Origin: Ligula intestinalis
Taxonomy: Eukaryota > Platyhelminthes > Cestoda > Diphyllobothriidea > Diphyllobothriidae
Assembly: GCA_036362985.1 (NCBI GenBank)
Contig: JAYGXS010000003.1
Coordinates: 72,518,075 to 72,582,074, forward strand
DNA: 64,000 bases
Direction of reading: 5' to 3'
How positions within the stretch are numbered: position 1 is the stretch's first letter; each line of letters opens with the position of its first letter. This document shows, one piece after another, positions 12,926 to 23,767 of this stretch. The notes under the pieces were generated by a model. It made no database searches. It was not told the origin of the DNA and saw nothing but the letters and a program-made list of their open reading frames with translations. The translations under genes and the position numbers were made by a program.

Positions 12926-13384
12926 TAATGCTCGCAGCCGACAGAACGCCTAAAAGCCATCCAACTGGCATACCATGCAACTTTTTAATCAACTGGAATA
13001 GCATTAAAATCGTAAAAACCGGACGTACTGGATTTGAAGTCTAACTGACTGACAACGACAAAGAAGTGGATAAAAGACATTAAAACTGCTGTTAACTCTG
13101 TGAATAAGCTTCCCTTTTGTAGATTTGTTGTGGTTATGCTATCGCTTGTCAGATTCATAAATTAGGGCTTCGGTAGTCTGTCCCGTATTGAGTTCAGATG
13201 ATGTCGAAGGCACGCGCATACAGCTAAGAGCTTTAGCAGCATATTCCTGAACACGAACATCCGAATACGTGTGCCGTATCAAAACAGCTAAAACGCAGGA
13301 CGCGGATGCTACGCCTTTCAAAATTGACAGAATACGAAATCTACCACTTTGAGAAAGTTCATACAATACCATACCGAGTGCAGA

Positions 13385-14815
13385 TATCAGAGCGATTGAT
13401 CCTGCCTAGGAGGCGTCGATATGCATATTCGGTGCAATGCATAACCATAAAAGCTTGAAACGTGAACTGTCTTCTAAAGTGCAAATTCGGTATTTGCACT
13501 TTTTATCTCTTTTTGAAAGATTTTCGAAGCAGAATAATTCTTATATGGCGTAGATGAGTGTCTTGATTTATCAATACGAAATAGCAAACTGAAAGGTCTT
13601 TCCTGTACATCGACGTTACATTTGAGGTGACGACGTGGCAAACACCGGCATCTGTGGCGAAAAACATCTGCAGACCTTTGATCTCAGCAAACTGACTAAC
13701 TTTGGCCACTCCACGACGTATGGCAGAATTGTGGCCTTGAAATCGTGACACAACTTCGTGACCTTGAGAATTCTAAGCACGCGTGACTGTCGTCGTCTGT
13801 CACATGTCCAGCTGATGTAGGTCACTGCTGCGCACATCAAATGCTCCACACCCTAGAGTAGTTTGGATGAAAACGTTATTTGAAATACCGACCACGATGA
13901 AGGATACTAGCAGTCAATGCCCTACTGGATAACTTCTACTTACCGGGTAGACGGTGCTATTTTATTTACCTGAAACGACGGAAATGTGTTGCATTCAATG
14001 TAAACAACAATAAATTGACACGTATATAGACTCTGCCTAGTACTACAATCCTTTTTGTTATGTGTCCAACAGTGAGATCCTAGTACCTGGCCATACTATC
14101 GAACATAGGTGGGTGGGGTATTTGACTTCCGGTTTCATAAATCTGATCTCACACTGCCGACCGCAATCAGCTCCGTAACTCCTGCTTCCGGTCTATATTA
14201 CCTTAATTGCATTCTAAAAATCTTGGCCATATCTGAACGTAGGCAGTGCTTACCGAAGACCTGGTTATCGCCTCGAACAGGGACTATGTGTTTTTGCGAA
14301 TTTATGTGAAGACATTGTCACCAGGAATTTTAGTAAACTGGAGAATACGATTCACTTCCTGCAATCTGGAACCAAGGACCTTTTAAAAATTAATTGAGCA
14401 ATTGGTTTACCATCTGATAATATTTCCTTTTCAGAAAACTGGGTATCTTCACGTAGATTTATGAACCTTCCTGAGAAAAGTCTGTTGCATTCCTGTCATC
14501 GCGAATGTTGTTTGCGTGCGCAAGGCCGTGGCCATGGAAATGAAACCTTGTGTTTAAGTTATTTGCGCTATTGATATGAACTTTGGTTTTAGTTAAGAGC
14601 ACATTTTTGCGCGTTTGCTGCTACAACTGAGTTTTGCAAGTTTGTCCTGCTTACAGAAAATCAATGTTCATGGGGATACTCCCTAAGAACGGAACACTTG
14701 AAGGAGTTTACGAAATCTGAATAGAAACTGAGTTGGATGTATGACCTCCTAGTCTTAATGATGGTCGTGCAACGTTCGTAGGCAGGTTGAAGGTTTGGTG
14801 AAGATAATGTGAGGC
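13385..14815 (-). repeat. right inverted arm of the 4.6-kb element
   Basis: This is the reverse complement of 10205-11517 with small insertions and deletions. The part at 13985-14230 also matches 38334-38600 in direct orientation. Confidence 0.65.
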
Positions 14816-15767
14816 AATGCGACGAAATTACATCAATTCCTCACAATATTACCTCAATTAAAGTTTTCACATTCCTATGCTTGATGTTCTCCAGTCTGTT
14901 TACCACGCCTTCCGATGATATTACAGTAAAAGGTTATTCTTTTACCCGTGCTACCAAGAAAATGTGATGAAACTCCAAAGGTCTGAGTAGTGTCTTTTGT
15001 CACATTATTTCATTTATACTGTTTCATGGCAGAGAATCCGAGCAAAATAGCTTTTGTCATTTTACTCTAGGACAACTTACACGCAGTAGCTTGGCGATCT
15101 GTGCCCTTTATCAATTGCTGTTTCCAGCTGACTACTTAAACCTACTTGAACACTAAATCTGGCCTAAAATGGGTATTTAAAGGTACCCAAGAATTCATTT
15201 CAATTCCCTAAATAAAGACTAGCTTGACGAACTATTGCTGTTCTTCGCAAAAATTTATATCCGATGCGTGCAACGCTCACTAAAATCCTAATTTACTTTC
15301 AGAGGTCCATAAATGTCCGGGTCGTCCCTGCTACGGCAATTAATTGTTTCTGACCGTTATTGCTCGCGTCAGACGGCAGCATCAACTCGTGACGTCCCGT
15401 GTATGCGCCTGGAGACCGAAAAAGTACTGGGTTGCAGAATTATGTCATTTTTGGTCCCAGTCAAAAACATTTTCGATTTGTACTACTTTCTGGCGCCCTT
15501 AAGCATGCACACTGGCCTTAGTGTCTGCGAGAATCCGTCCGCCAATCACTTACTTGCAAATTTCGCCGTAAAGGCATGTACGACCAGCAAAACAAGCAGC
15601 TAATTGGTCAGTTCAAGGACGGAAACACTGGGTGGAGGAAAAGCTCTGGTTTAAAAGTGGTGTGCAGAAGTATGGACCCAAACTGTTTGTGTATTTTTTT
15701 CTGAATAGTCTTTTATCGCAACAACTTGCGCGAGTGCGTGGACATTTCAGCAAAAACGAAAGTCCTT
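14816..15767. other. no recognisable gene
   Basis: Small ORFs (15313-15603, 15632-15829) show no motif and no support. Confidence 0.35.
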
Positions 15768-16088
15768 GGGATGTAGGCCACGCAGTTCAAAAACAGAGAG
15801 AGGGCTTGCGGAAGAGATTTTCGTCTTGATTCTCTTACTACATGAAATCAAAACCAAATACTACTTAGGAAGACAGTAGATTCAAGGTTCTAGGTTCTAT
15901 GATTCAATACTTACTGCTCTTAAAATACACTGCTCCAAGGAGCTTCATTAGATTTCTGTGGTTCAGGTTTCCCGGAAGTACTCTACTGAAATTGAATCCG
16001 GCTTAAAAAAAATTGAAGTCAAATATTTTACCACTGATCCATGGGCCCACACTAAACTGAATTGATGTAAATTAAGTTTGAGTGGTGC
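15768..16088 (+). repeat. direct repeat, copy 2 (partner at 12617-12925)
   Basis: It aligns with 12617-12925 over about 300 bp in the same orientation. No coding content is shared. Confidence 0.65.
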
Positions 16089-17041
16089 ATTTTTATTCCT
16101 AGGGGGATTTACATGTGTTGAGCTGCGTCCAGAAGGCGAACCTTGATCCTAATGTTTTTAGCCCCTCAAAGTTACTAGAATCCCAGGCAGGAATTCATCC
16201 TGCCAATTTTCTCGATAAGATTTATTTTGGCTTTTTAAACATGTACTCGTTTCCACATTCTTTTGTAGCCGGACATGCAGTGACGCTAATCCCAATTAGC
16301 GGAAGGGCACGCAAGTGGTCGTTGGGTCTAGTAATTTCCTGGCGAAAAATCAATTTCTTGTCTAGAGACCTTTCTGTAAGCAAAATAACTGTCTCCAAAC
16401 CGTAGCATTGTTTATTAGTTGGCTTTGTAGTGCATTCAATTGAATTGAATCAGCTAGTATCCGCCTTTCCAGTGCGTCTTGACTCCTTTCGGGAGTCGAG
16501 CTCAATTGTTGAAAAGTATTTTTCCGCACTCAACTGCTGGCGTAGTTCGCCGTGCATATTGCGTTCACACAAAACTCTAGCGCTTTCAATGGTTTTGGCT
16601 AACAAATCCTGGGGATGGCGTTGCGGCAGTCCGTTCCCACGGTTGCCGCTGTCATGCTTTCTTGCATACCTCATATTTCTGGTCGATTCGCTGCTGGAGC
16701 CACCCGCGTCTTGGCATCGGCCAATCAACGTTCGCCGCTCACTGATTGGTGGCACGCGACAAAGGCGCCTATGGGCATGCAGGTCTAGTACGTTCAACAG
16801 TGAACACTGACTAATAGAACGAGCGGCAAATGTTTGCAGAGCCTTGTTGTACGTCCCTTATCTCAGTAAAAAGCTGACCCAATCGAAAATGGCTTTCCTG
16901 GATTCTGATTTGAAAACCTTGTTGCTGTTAAGCCTTCCACTTCGGCATCATCATTAACTGCAGGCCACAAGCGACTTGAGGAGTGGGACACTTGCTATTT
17001 TTGGAGTTTTTCTGTTAAATTAAGTTTTTTGGTTGGGAAAA
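16089..17041. other. unassigned sequence upstream of the LINE, possibly containing its 5' UTR
   Basis: From about 16430 the sequence becomes more GC-rich and carries overlapping ORFs on both strands (16430-16810 plus, 16450-16797 minus) with no motif. A GC-rich 5' UTR with promoter activity is usual for LINEs of this group, so part of this could belong to the element. The 5' boundary is not visible to me. Confidence 0.3.
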
Positions 17042-17652
17042 ATGACCCGACAGGGTGGTAAACATGGTGTAGTTGTTCAGGGGTTGCAAGAAGCAACTTC
17101 AGACAGCTCTGACGACCAAGCAGTCACACTATCCAGTTCGAGCTCCAGGCCCACTGCAAAAAATGCTGCGAAAACTTCAGCTAAGGGCACACGACACCGA
17201 GAAGATCATGATTACTGCATAGTTGTACAGGGGCTAAAGGAAGACATTTCGGACCGCTCAAACGACCAAAACGATCCAGACATGGTTTCCTTTAACGATG
17301 TCCTGAGTGATCTGTTTCCGCCAGGAAAAGAATTGGAAGTGCTGAGGTCATTCTGTATCGGAAAAAGGCTGGCAGATACTGCAGAAATGCTCCGACTCAG
17401 ACCACTAAAATCATATTCAAAAACAAGGAACATGTTCAGGTAATCTTGTCTAAAAGAAAACTAACCTACGTCACGCGCATTAAGAGGCTTTTTTTTCAAC
17501 CGGACTACTCCCTGGAGGAACGGCTGAAACGCCGAGAACTACAGTCGAGGAACAAGAATGGCGAGGCTGGCCTGAAACTCTTCAACGGGAAGATAATTCA
17601 GAGGAAAACATTGAACCAAACCGTAATACTCCGAACGACGGTCAGGAAGTGA
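17042..17652 (+). pseudogene. LINE ORF1-like / N-terminal region
   Basis: The first frame (17042-17443, from an ATG in MTRQGGKHGVVVQG) is polar and Ser/Asp-rich. It contains an approximate internal duplication of VVQGL-x-E-x-x-S-D-x-S-x-D at 17070-17125 and 17220-17270. It ends at KSYSKTRNMFR by a frameshift near 17440. The next frame (17446-17652) carries FFQPDYSLEERLKRRELQSR, the kind of basic single-strand nucleic-acid-binding segment that precedes the endonuclease in many CR1-like elements (LxxDxxxEERxxRRxL). A second frameshift near 17645 joins it to the endonuclease frame. It would bind element RNA or help in target-primed reverse transcription. This role is inferred from position and composition rather than a clear domain match. 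Confidence 0.6.
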
Positions 17653-18404
17653 CTGTCACAACCGGATTACACCGTACAAAGAAACTAAAGTGTATGTACA
17701 CCAATGCGCAAAGCCTGCTCTCCAAATTAGATGAGCTTAAAATTATTATTTGCCAAATGGAACCAGACGTCGTCTGCATAACAGAAACATGGTTGACCAC
17801 GACGGTAGGCGACCAGGAAATTGCTCTCCCCGGGTTTCAAGTTTTACGAAAAGATAGAGTCGGGCGTCAACGTGGGGGTGTGCTAATCTATGTTAGGCAC
17901 GGCCTGCTCGTGTCCGACAAATCTGTAAACCTCTCGGGTAATGTAGAGGCAATATGGCCCCTTGTTAGAACACCGGGGTCACAGACCCTTGACATCATGG
18001 TGGCTTACCGTCCACCATCGAGCAACCAACAGTCAGACACTAGTCTGATAGAAGGAGTCGAAGAAATTGCTAGGAGATCCAATGTCATGGTCATGGGAGA
18101 CATTAACGCCCCCCATATCGACTGGAATGTGAGTTCTGCGCCCGGCTCAGAAGTAAATTTCGATCGACGAATCCTGCGCACAGTACAGGCATCTTTCCTA
18201 ACGCAACACGTCCTATATCCGACCAGACAACGCGAAGGGCAACAAGCTAATTTCTTAGACCTAGTACTTACCAAAGCACCTGATAGCATGGACATTGTAA
18301 ATTCTTTACCACCTCTCGGGAAAAGTGATCACGTAGTGCTACAGTGGGAATGTTCACTCTTCTCTGTGCCCGATCGTAGTGCAGTAACCAGACGCAACAT
18401 TTAA
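17649..18404 (+). pseudogene. LINE apurinic-like (EEP) endonuclease domain
   Basis: This 251-codon frame shows every landmark of the exonuclease-endonuclease-phosphatase fold in order: YTNAQSLLSKLDEL (Asn), DVVCITETWL (catalytic Glu), RGGVLIYVRH, AYRPPSSN (Tyr), MGDINAPHIDW (Asp and Asn), NFLDLVLT, and GKSDHVVLQ (Ser-Asp-His). The enzyme would nick chromosomal DNA to prime reverse transcription. The frame ends at an in-frame TAA (18402-18404) two codons before RGDFTQM. The same frame reopens immediately and leads into the reverse transcriptase, so the TAA looks like a point mutation in one continuous polyprotein. All catalytic residues are retained. Confidence 0.85.
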
Positions 18405-20154
18405 AGAGGGGACTTTACACAAATGAAAATCACAGTGAGCGAGATAAACTGGCATGAACTATTCACATGGTGCGTTCCCGATGATTGGTTGGCATTCAAA
18501 GCCGTATTACACGGACTAATTACCAATTTCTGTCCTATCACGGTAAAGAAAGTAACAAATAGGCCTCGATGGCTCCCACCGACAATCAAGAGGGAAGTTA
18601 ACCACAAAGGAAGGATGTTCAAAATCTATCGCAGAGAGAGGACCCCCGAATCGTACAATAGGTATAAGGCGCAGAGAAACAAGATTAAGAGCCTGTTACG
18701 AATTAGCCGCCAAAATTTCGAGAGTAATCTAATAAACCGTGCAGTAGGAAACCCAAAGCTTTTCTACAGCTACGTTATGCAATGTACTCGAAATAGAGAC
18801 CCTATTTCTCTGCTAAAAACAGACGACGGTGTAGAAATTTCCGAGATTAACGAAAAGGCGGAACGTCTATCCTGCTTCTTCCAGCCGGTCTTTACGAGAG
18901 AGGCTGAGTTCACCGCTATTAACTGCAGTGTGGGTGTCATCCGGACCACAGACTCGGTTGCGCTCACGGAAGCTACCGTTCTGCGAGAACTTCTACAGCT
19001 CAAAGAAACGAAGTTGTCAGGTCCGGATGAGATACCTGCAAAACTATTCAAAGAGCTAGCCATAGAGTTGGCGGTACCCCTGTACCTAATCTTCCGAGCT
19101 TCTATTAATACTGGACAAGTGCCACCCGATTGGAAGGCAGCGTGGATCTCACCCATCCACAAAAGTGGAGGTCGGGTGATCGCAAATAACTATAGACCGG
19201 TCAGCCTCACCTCAATATCCTGCAAGCTTATGGAACGCATAGTCAAACACGAGCTGATGCACTTTTTGGAGCAACATCAACTTCTTTCTTATAAGCAGCA
19301 CGGATTCCGCATGGGAAGGTCCTGCTTGACCAATCTGCTCTATTGTCTAGAACAATGGACCCATGCGATAGATGAAGGGAATACGGTGCATACAGTCTTC
19401 GTAGACTTCAAGAAGGCGTTTGACACGGTGCCTCATCAACGTCTCTTATACAAGCTCAGCCGCATAGGTGTAAGGGGTAATCTTTTGCAGTGGATCGCAA
19501 ACTTCTTGACTGGTCGTACCCAGACCGTATGTATTGGCGAACAGCGGTCGGCGGAGGAAGCAGTTGAGAGCGGGGTTCCACAGGGATCTGTTCTTGGCCC
19601 TATTCTCTTCCTTATATATATTGATGAGTGCATAAGCGGACTAGACTGCGAAATCGCAATATTTGCTGATGACATAAAACTTTGGAAGGTCATATGCAAC
19701 CAAGACGATGAATTAAATCTCCAGGCAAATTTGCATGGACTGGAGCAATGGTCGACCCTTTGGCTCATGCCATTCAATGTGGCAAAATGCAACTTAATGC
19801 GATTCGGTAGAACCAGCACTACGCCTCGGAGGGTGTATTACCTGAATCACACGCCGCTACCAGAGGTAGAGGCTCAGAAAGACCTGCGGGTGTGGTTCAC
19901 GCCTTCACTGAAGCCATCACTCCACGTCCTGAAAGTGGCTAAATCTGCAATGTCGAGCTTGTATCTAATCAAGTGCGCCTTTGCTAAGTTCGACAAAGTT
20001 GTATTTTGCAAGGTATTCGGCACGTTCGGGCGACCACAACTGGAATTTGCCATCCAAGCCTGGAGACCTTGGACAGCCAAAGACAAAAAACCTCGAAAGG
20101 GTACAAAGACGCGCAACAACATTAGTATGAGGCCAATGGAACCTCCCTTATGAG
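18405..20154 (+). pseudogene. LINE reverse transcriptase domain
   Basis: The frame continues directly from the endonuclease and runs to 20153. RT motifs are in order: SGPDEIPAKLFKEL, ISPIHKSGG with NYRPVSLTS, KQHGFRMGRSCLTNLL, VFVDFKKAFDTVPH (motif A Asp), SGVPQGSVLGPILFLIYID (motif B), and IFADDIKLW (motif C, F-A-D-D in place of Y-x-D-D, which is normal for this group). All three catalytic Asp are present. The enzyme would copy element RNA at the nicked target site. The frame is lost in an A-run near 20088, where KDKKPRKG replaces the expected K-x-L-E-R-V-Q-R-R-A-T block, which is still readable in another frame. Homology is good to the whole CR1/jockey/Rex group; I cannot fix the clade without alignment. 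Confidence 0.88.
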
Positions 20155-20475
20155 ACCCGATTAATAAATATTGACTTGTTTCCTCTGGATTACAGGCAGC
20201 TACGTGGGGACCTAATCCAGGCATTTCGCATGTTGCGTGGTCAGGATTGCTGCCTCCAAACAAATGACTCCTTTGAGCGGGCCACCACCTCTAGGCTGCG
20301 AGGACACCCCCTCAAATTACGTGTGACTGAGGCAAGACTAGACCCAAGAAAATTCTTTTTCTCTACCAGGGTAATCCAGGTGTGGAATGCCCTTCCTGCG
20401 GATATTGTCATGTCCCATTCCGTGGATGGTTTTAAGGCAAACCTAGACCGATTTAATGAGTATCGTCGCGATTAA
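20089..20475 (+). pseudogene. LINE reverse transcriptase C-terminal extension (frame-shifted)
   Basis: After the shift at about 20088 the plus-1 frame reads NLERVQRRATTLV, then TGA (20128-20130), then GQWNLPYETRL and on through FPLDYRQLRGDLIQAFRML, RLRGHPLKLRV and FFFSTRVIQVWNALP to a stop at 20473. The block ERVQRRATxLV…YxxRLxxLxLxxLxYRRxRGDLIxxxxxL…F…R…WNxLP is the conserved tail of CR1/jockey-type polyproteins. It belongs to the same protein as the reverse transcriptase and is separated only by the shift and one stop. Confidence 0.82.
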
Positions 20476-21291
20476 GTACTCCAAATCCAATCACTGAAGT
20501 GTTCCGAATCCAAAAATTTAAGCGCTCTTAATCCAAACACTGAAATGCTAGAAATGCCATCAATCAATACTAATATTAATTTTATAGTAGTAGTATTATT
20601 AGTAATTAACCAAATGCGTTAAGACATTGCCTAGCTCCGACTTCTCTGCTCACTATGTGAACTGCGCTGATCGCATCTGAGGTCACATCTACCGCACCTA
20701 TGGTCCTAGGCTACGCGGCCTTGTCACACCCTGTCTCGTATCGACCGACTGCTGACAACGTGGTGGACTCCTCGGCTCTTGGCACAGCGAAGGCGTATCA
20801 TGGTCGCATCTCCGGTTCTTCAGGACGTTCTCGTGACTCCGAGGTCTCCTCCTCGTATGGTCCTTCGGATGTAGATATTACTCGTCATGGACGCCATGGC
20901 TGCCGTCAACATTCACAAAAGCATCATGCCCCTGTCATTCACATACTTCCCCCACGAGCGACAGTTTTTCTCCTGAAAACCGCAAATGACATTCCATTTT
21001 GAATTATGAGCCAGCCTTAGGAGTTTTTTCACTGTCTGCTATTCTCCCTCAGTTACACTGCTGGCTCGTGTTAACTGAGTGTGAATATATTACATGAAAC
21101 AAGCGAGTAGTCGTCTGAAATTGTGTCAACGACTTCTTTGGAATGTTCGGCTATGCCGATGCATTTCTTAAATCCTATGTACCAAGAGGGAGTTCAAAGG
21201 CGTTTGCCTATATTTCCTGTAATAAATTTGACTTGACTTGACCCACTTTTGTGTCCTAACTAGAACCCTTATACTAAGCCTAATCCTATTA

Positions 21292-22190
21292 CAGTGGAGT
21301 CCGGTTAATGTGGACACCTCCGTTCCAGGCCAACTGTCCATATTAACCGGTTGTCAACATTGAGCGAACTGACCCCAAACCAGTCGTTTCTACGTATAAA
21401 AAACAGAATTTTGCATCTGAATGAAGTTTTATCGAAAGAACATGCTCAGTTTTGATTGCTTTGGTGGAAACTTTTCTCTTAAAGCTCCCCTAAAGTTCTC
21501 TGCAACTTCCTCTTCAGTGGTGACGAAGCCCCCTTTCCTCCAGCAATTTACGATTGTCTCCGACTTCACCTTTGTCCACGAAGTGCTCAACATCTCCATG
21601 GCCTGAAGAACGTCAACGTTGTGAGCCAAACGCATGCCAGTCTCATCGTCTTCCACTAGGTCTTGGATGATCTGCAAAATCTCTCGCCGGATCGCGGTCC
21701 GAAAGAAGGCTTTAAGAGATCGAATGATGCCCTGATCACAGGGTTGCAGAACTGAAGTTGTGTTTGGTGGCAAACATCGAAGTGTGATGTTCCTCAGTCC
21801 TTCGACTCGAGTGTGGGCACTGCAGTTATCTGCCAAGAGAAGGATCTTGCGCTTCTGGATTTTTGACAAAATCTGTGGGAAAGCAGATAAGGGAGACAAG
21901 GGTGAGGATACGGGGGCAGGGCAGGGGGAGTGGGAATAGCCTAGATGGCGTATTGGCGGCCTCCTTCGACAACTGCACCTCCCAACTGTGGCGAACAGGA
22001 CGCGGGAATTCCCCGCCGCGGGCGATTTGGACTGGATTTTTGACAAAATCTGTGGGTCGACCGACCGGTTGACAGCTTGTTGCTGTCCACATTAAGCGGT
22101 GGCTGTCCAGAGGAGGATTTTACTGTGGAGAAATTCCGTTCCTGGTCAACTGTCCACATTAACCGTGTCCACATTAACCGGACTCCACTG
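21292..22190 (-). mobile_element. pogo/Tigger-like DNA transposon, internally deleted (899 bp)
   Basis: The ends are inverted repeats. The left begins CAGTGGAGTCCGGTTAATGT at 21292 and the right ends with its complement at 22190. TA at 21290-21291 and 22191-22192 gives an exact TA duplication. Several subterminal motifs of the form CCACATTAACCG or CCACATTAAGCG occur near both ends. Inside is the C-terminal part of a Tigger transposase on the minus strand. Full-length Tigger elements are about 2.5 kb, so this is a nonautonomous deletion derivative. It interrupts a degenerate CCCTAA-like tract. Confidence 0.9.
21429..21880 (-). pseudogene. Tigger transposase, C-terminal half of DDE domain
   Basis: The minus-strand frame reads KILLLADNCSAHTRV, LPPNTTSVLQPCDQGIIRSL and then AFFRTAIRREIL and INCW-type sequence to KQSKLSMFFR. 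D-N-x-x-A-H holds the second catalytic Asp, and L-P-P-N-T-T-S-x-x-Q-P-x-D-Q-G-x-I-x-x-x-K is the classic DDE_1 signature with the third acidic residue. The N-terminal HTH/CENPB domains and the first Asp are missing. The ORF extends upstream to 22046 but that part is GC-rich filler without homology. The homology starts at a 25-bp sequence (21855-21879) repeated exactly at 22032-22056, which probably marks the deletion or rearrangement point. It cannot encode an active transposase. Confidence 0.88.
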
Positions 22191-22249
22191 TACCACTAAC
22201 CATTAAAACCCTTACCCTCCTATCCCTAACAGCTCCTGGAATTCAGTAA

Positions 22250-22930
22250 AAGGATACCCACAATACGAGGGAGGTCCATATACCTGTGCCCTACCGGTTT
22301 TTCATTATAAAATCTCCAGCGTTAGTGCGGTCCCTATTTCAAAGCTATGTCACAACCGTACGTGACCTTCATTTGATTTAAAGTGCACGGCCTGACCAAG
22401 TTTTGAGTCAGTCAGACCAATTATAATCTGTCACTTCTCACCAGTGCTTACTACACAGGAAGCGCTGGCTGAATTAGGGTCAGCTGAGCTGCAAGGCATT
22501 CGCCAAAGAAGTTCACTCTACTGGACTAAAGTGAGATTCCATTTCGTCGAACTTACAGTCGTGCACATAAAAGTCCGTGTTAAGCGGTTTGAACTTCTCG
22601 ATGCACGTTGAAGTAAGCTTAATTCGCCAAAATGCTCTCAGAATCCTATAATTTTGCGATATTACCGTCAGTGACTAATCGCATGAATTGCTAACCAAAA
22701 TTCTGCAGTAAATTTTCGATTAGAAAGCACCCTTTAAGTAAGCTTGTAATATTAATACTAATGAGGCATAATCCAATTACATGGATGTCCTTTTCATTGC
22801 TCGAGAAAACCGAAAAATGTAAAAAATGACTATTCACCTTGTGTGGATTTTTTCTATAACTTCTCTATGCGCTTGTGACTTCAAATGTCTTTTGCAAAAA
22901 GCATGCAACAAAATATTATTTGAAAAGTCA
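22250..22930. other. no recognisable gene
   Basis: AT-rich sequence with only short ORFs. I see no repeat partner in the window. Confidence 0.35.
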
Positions 22931-22975
22931 AGTTGGCAAACACAGTGTTTTCAGCAAATCATCATCAGGCCACAC
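22931..22975 (-). ncRNA. hammerhead-ribozyme-like motif
   Basis: On the minus strand: possible stem I strand GTGTGGC (22969-22975), intact core CTGATGA (22962-22968), a short weak stem II region, GAAA, the palindrome-like ACACTGTGT, then TT and GCCAAC (down to 22931), which can pair partly with GTGTGGC. Layout and spacing copy the ribozyme of the Penelope element at 24141-24191. Stem II and stem I are weak, so activity is doubtful. It follows a tRNA-like block on the same strand. Confidence 0.4.
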
Positions 22976-23110
22976 ATTTGCAGGGGTAATTATTTAATTG
23001 GACCCAATCGCGAATCATTCGGCGGCCTCGGGGGAGATTCGAACCCACGTCAAGCTGATTGGTCATCTTTCCAGCAGCTGACACCCGTATACTATTCTGA
23101 ATGACTCCCA
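22976..23110 (-). repeat. tRNA-derived SINE type 2, copy with B-box
   Basis: On the minus strand GTGGGTTCGAATCTCCCC fits a pol III B-box. The following GCCGAATGATTCGCGATTGG and CCAATTAAATAATTA segments align with 50440-50580 and partly with 50160-50240, both minus. A hammerhead-like motif follows at 22931-22975. Confidence 0.5.
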
Positions 23111-23767
23111 TCCTGTACGGAGAGATCAAGAACTAATTACCAGCGCAGACCACAAACTCTTAGCCCCTACCACTTTGCTGCCGTGGATTCAAATTCCACG
23201 GAAACCGCCGAGGTTTCCACAAATCTGTCAAATCAAATGGCAACAGTAGCTTACGTAACCCCACTCATTAATCCTTACAGCCTGCATGTTCTCCTACGAA
23301 AACTGTGTGTATCGGGTTGTATGTTCGGATAATTAGGACATGCAGAGGAATATACTTGAATAAATGCTAGATGCATTTTTATTTTACTGTATTTAGAAGT
23401 ACTGTTGATTTTTATCGGTAGATTTTCCTAATCTGTATTCTCATTAAACTTATTGCGGAAAACCCAGTTAAAAAATTGCAGGTTTTCTGAATTTTCCGAA
23501 AAATTGAAATGGTGGTTGGGAGGTCGTCTACTTCAACGTACCTGTGTTCTAACTTACCGTTCTGGAGCAAGATAAGTATAGTCCGCGGCGCTAAGCGCCA
23601 CGCACAGCTTCAATTTACATACGTAATAACCTACTCCCAGCGGCCGTGGGAAGCAACTTCGACTTAATTTTTTCACTTAACACTTATTTCTTATAAGTTA
23701 TTTCGCTGCCTATCCTATTTCCCTACCCGACAAAACTCTATAATTACTGTTGCGGCACATAGTGGTT
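23111..23767. other. no gene; short repeat at 23102-23154
   Basis: The start repeats the block found at 7737-7788 (CCCATCCTGTACGGAGAGAT). A tRNA-like palindrome (GTGGATTCAAATTCCACGG) lies at about 23180. The rest is unassigned. Confidence 0.35.

Larger units (their letters stand above)
10205..14815. mobile_element. 4.6-kb element with about 1.3-1.4-kb terminal inverted arms (unknown superfamily)
   Basis: The segments 10205-11517 and 13385-14815 are imperfect inverted copies of one another and enclose about 1.9 kb. Matching pieces include CAACCTGCCTACGAAC at the outer ends, GTAAACTCCTTCAAGTGTTC further in, and ATATGCATATTCGGTG-type sequence at the inner ends. The interior (11518-13384) holds only short ORFs without transposase motifs. 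A deleted relative lies at 36260-38740. The arrangement resembles foldback or other long-TIR DNA elements. The superfamily is unassigned and the target-site duplication was not identified. Confidence 0.55.
17042..21243 (+). mobile_element. CR1/jockey-type non-LTR retrotransposon (LINE), near full length
   Basis: An ORF1-like segment, an apurinic-type endonuclease, a reverse transcriptase and its C-terminal extension follow one another in order. They are followed by about 770 bp of 3' sequence ending in CCTGTAATAAATTTGACTTG and a short run of TTGAC units (about 21229-21243). Short terminal repeats at the 3' end are typical of CR1/jockey/RTE-group LINEs. The frame is broken by shifts near 17440 and 17645, TAA at 18402, a shift at about 20088 and TGA at 20128. 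Such light damage suggests a fairly recent insertion. The 5' end is not defined. Confidence 0.8.

Noticed and set aside
18770..19819. Minus-strand ORFs of 127-130 codons
   Set aside because: They are antisense shadows of the LINE reverse transcriptase.
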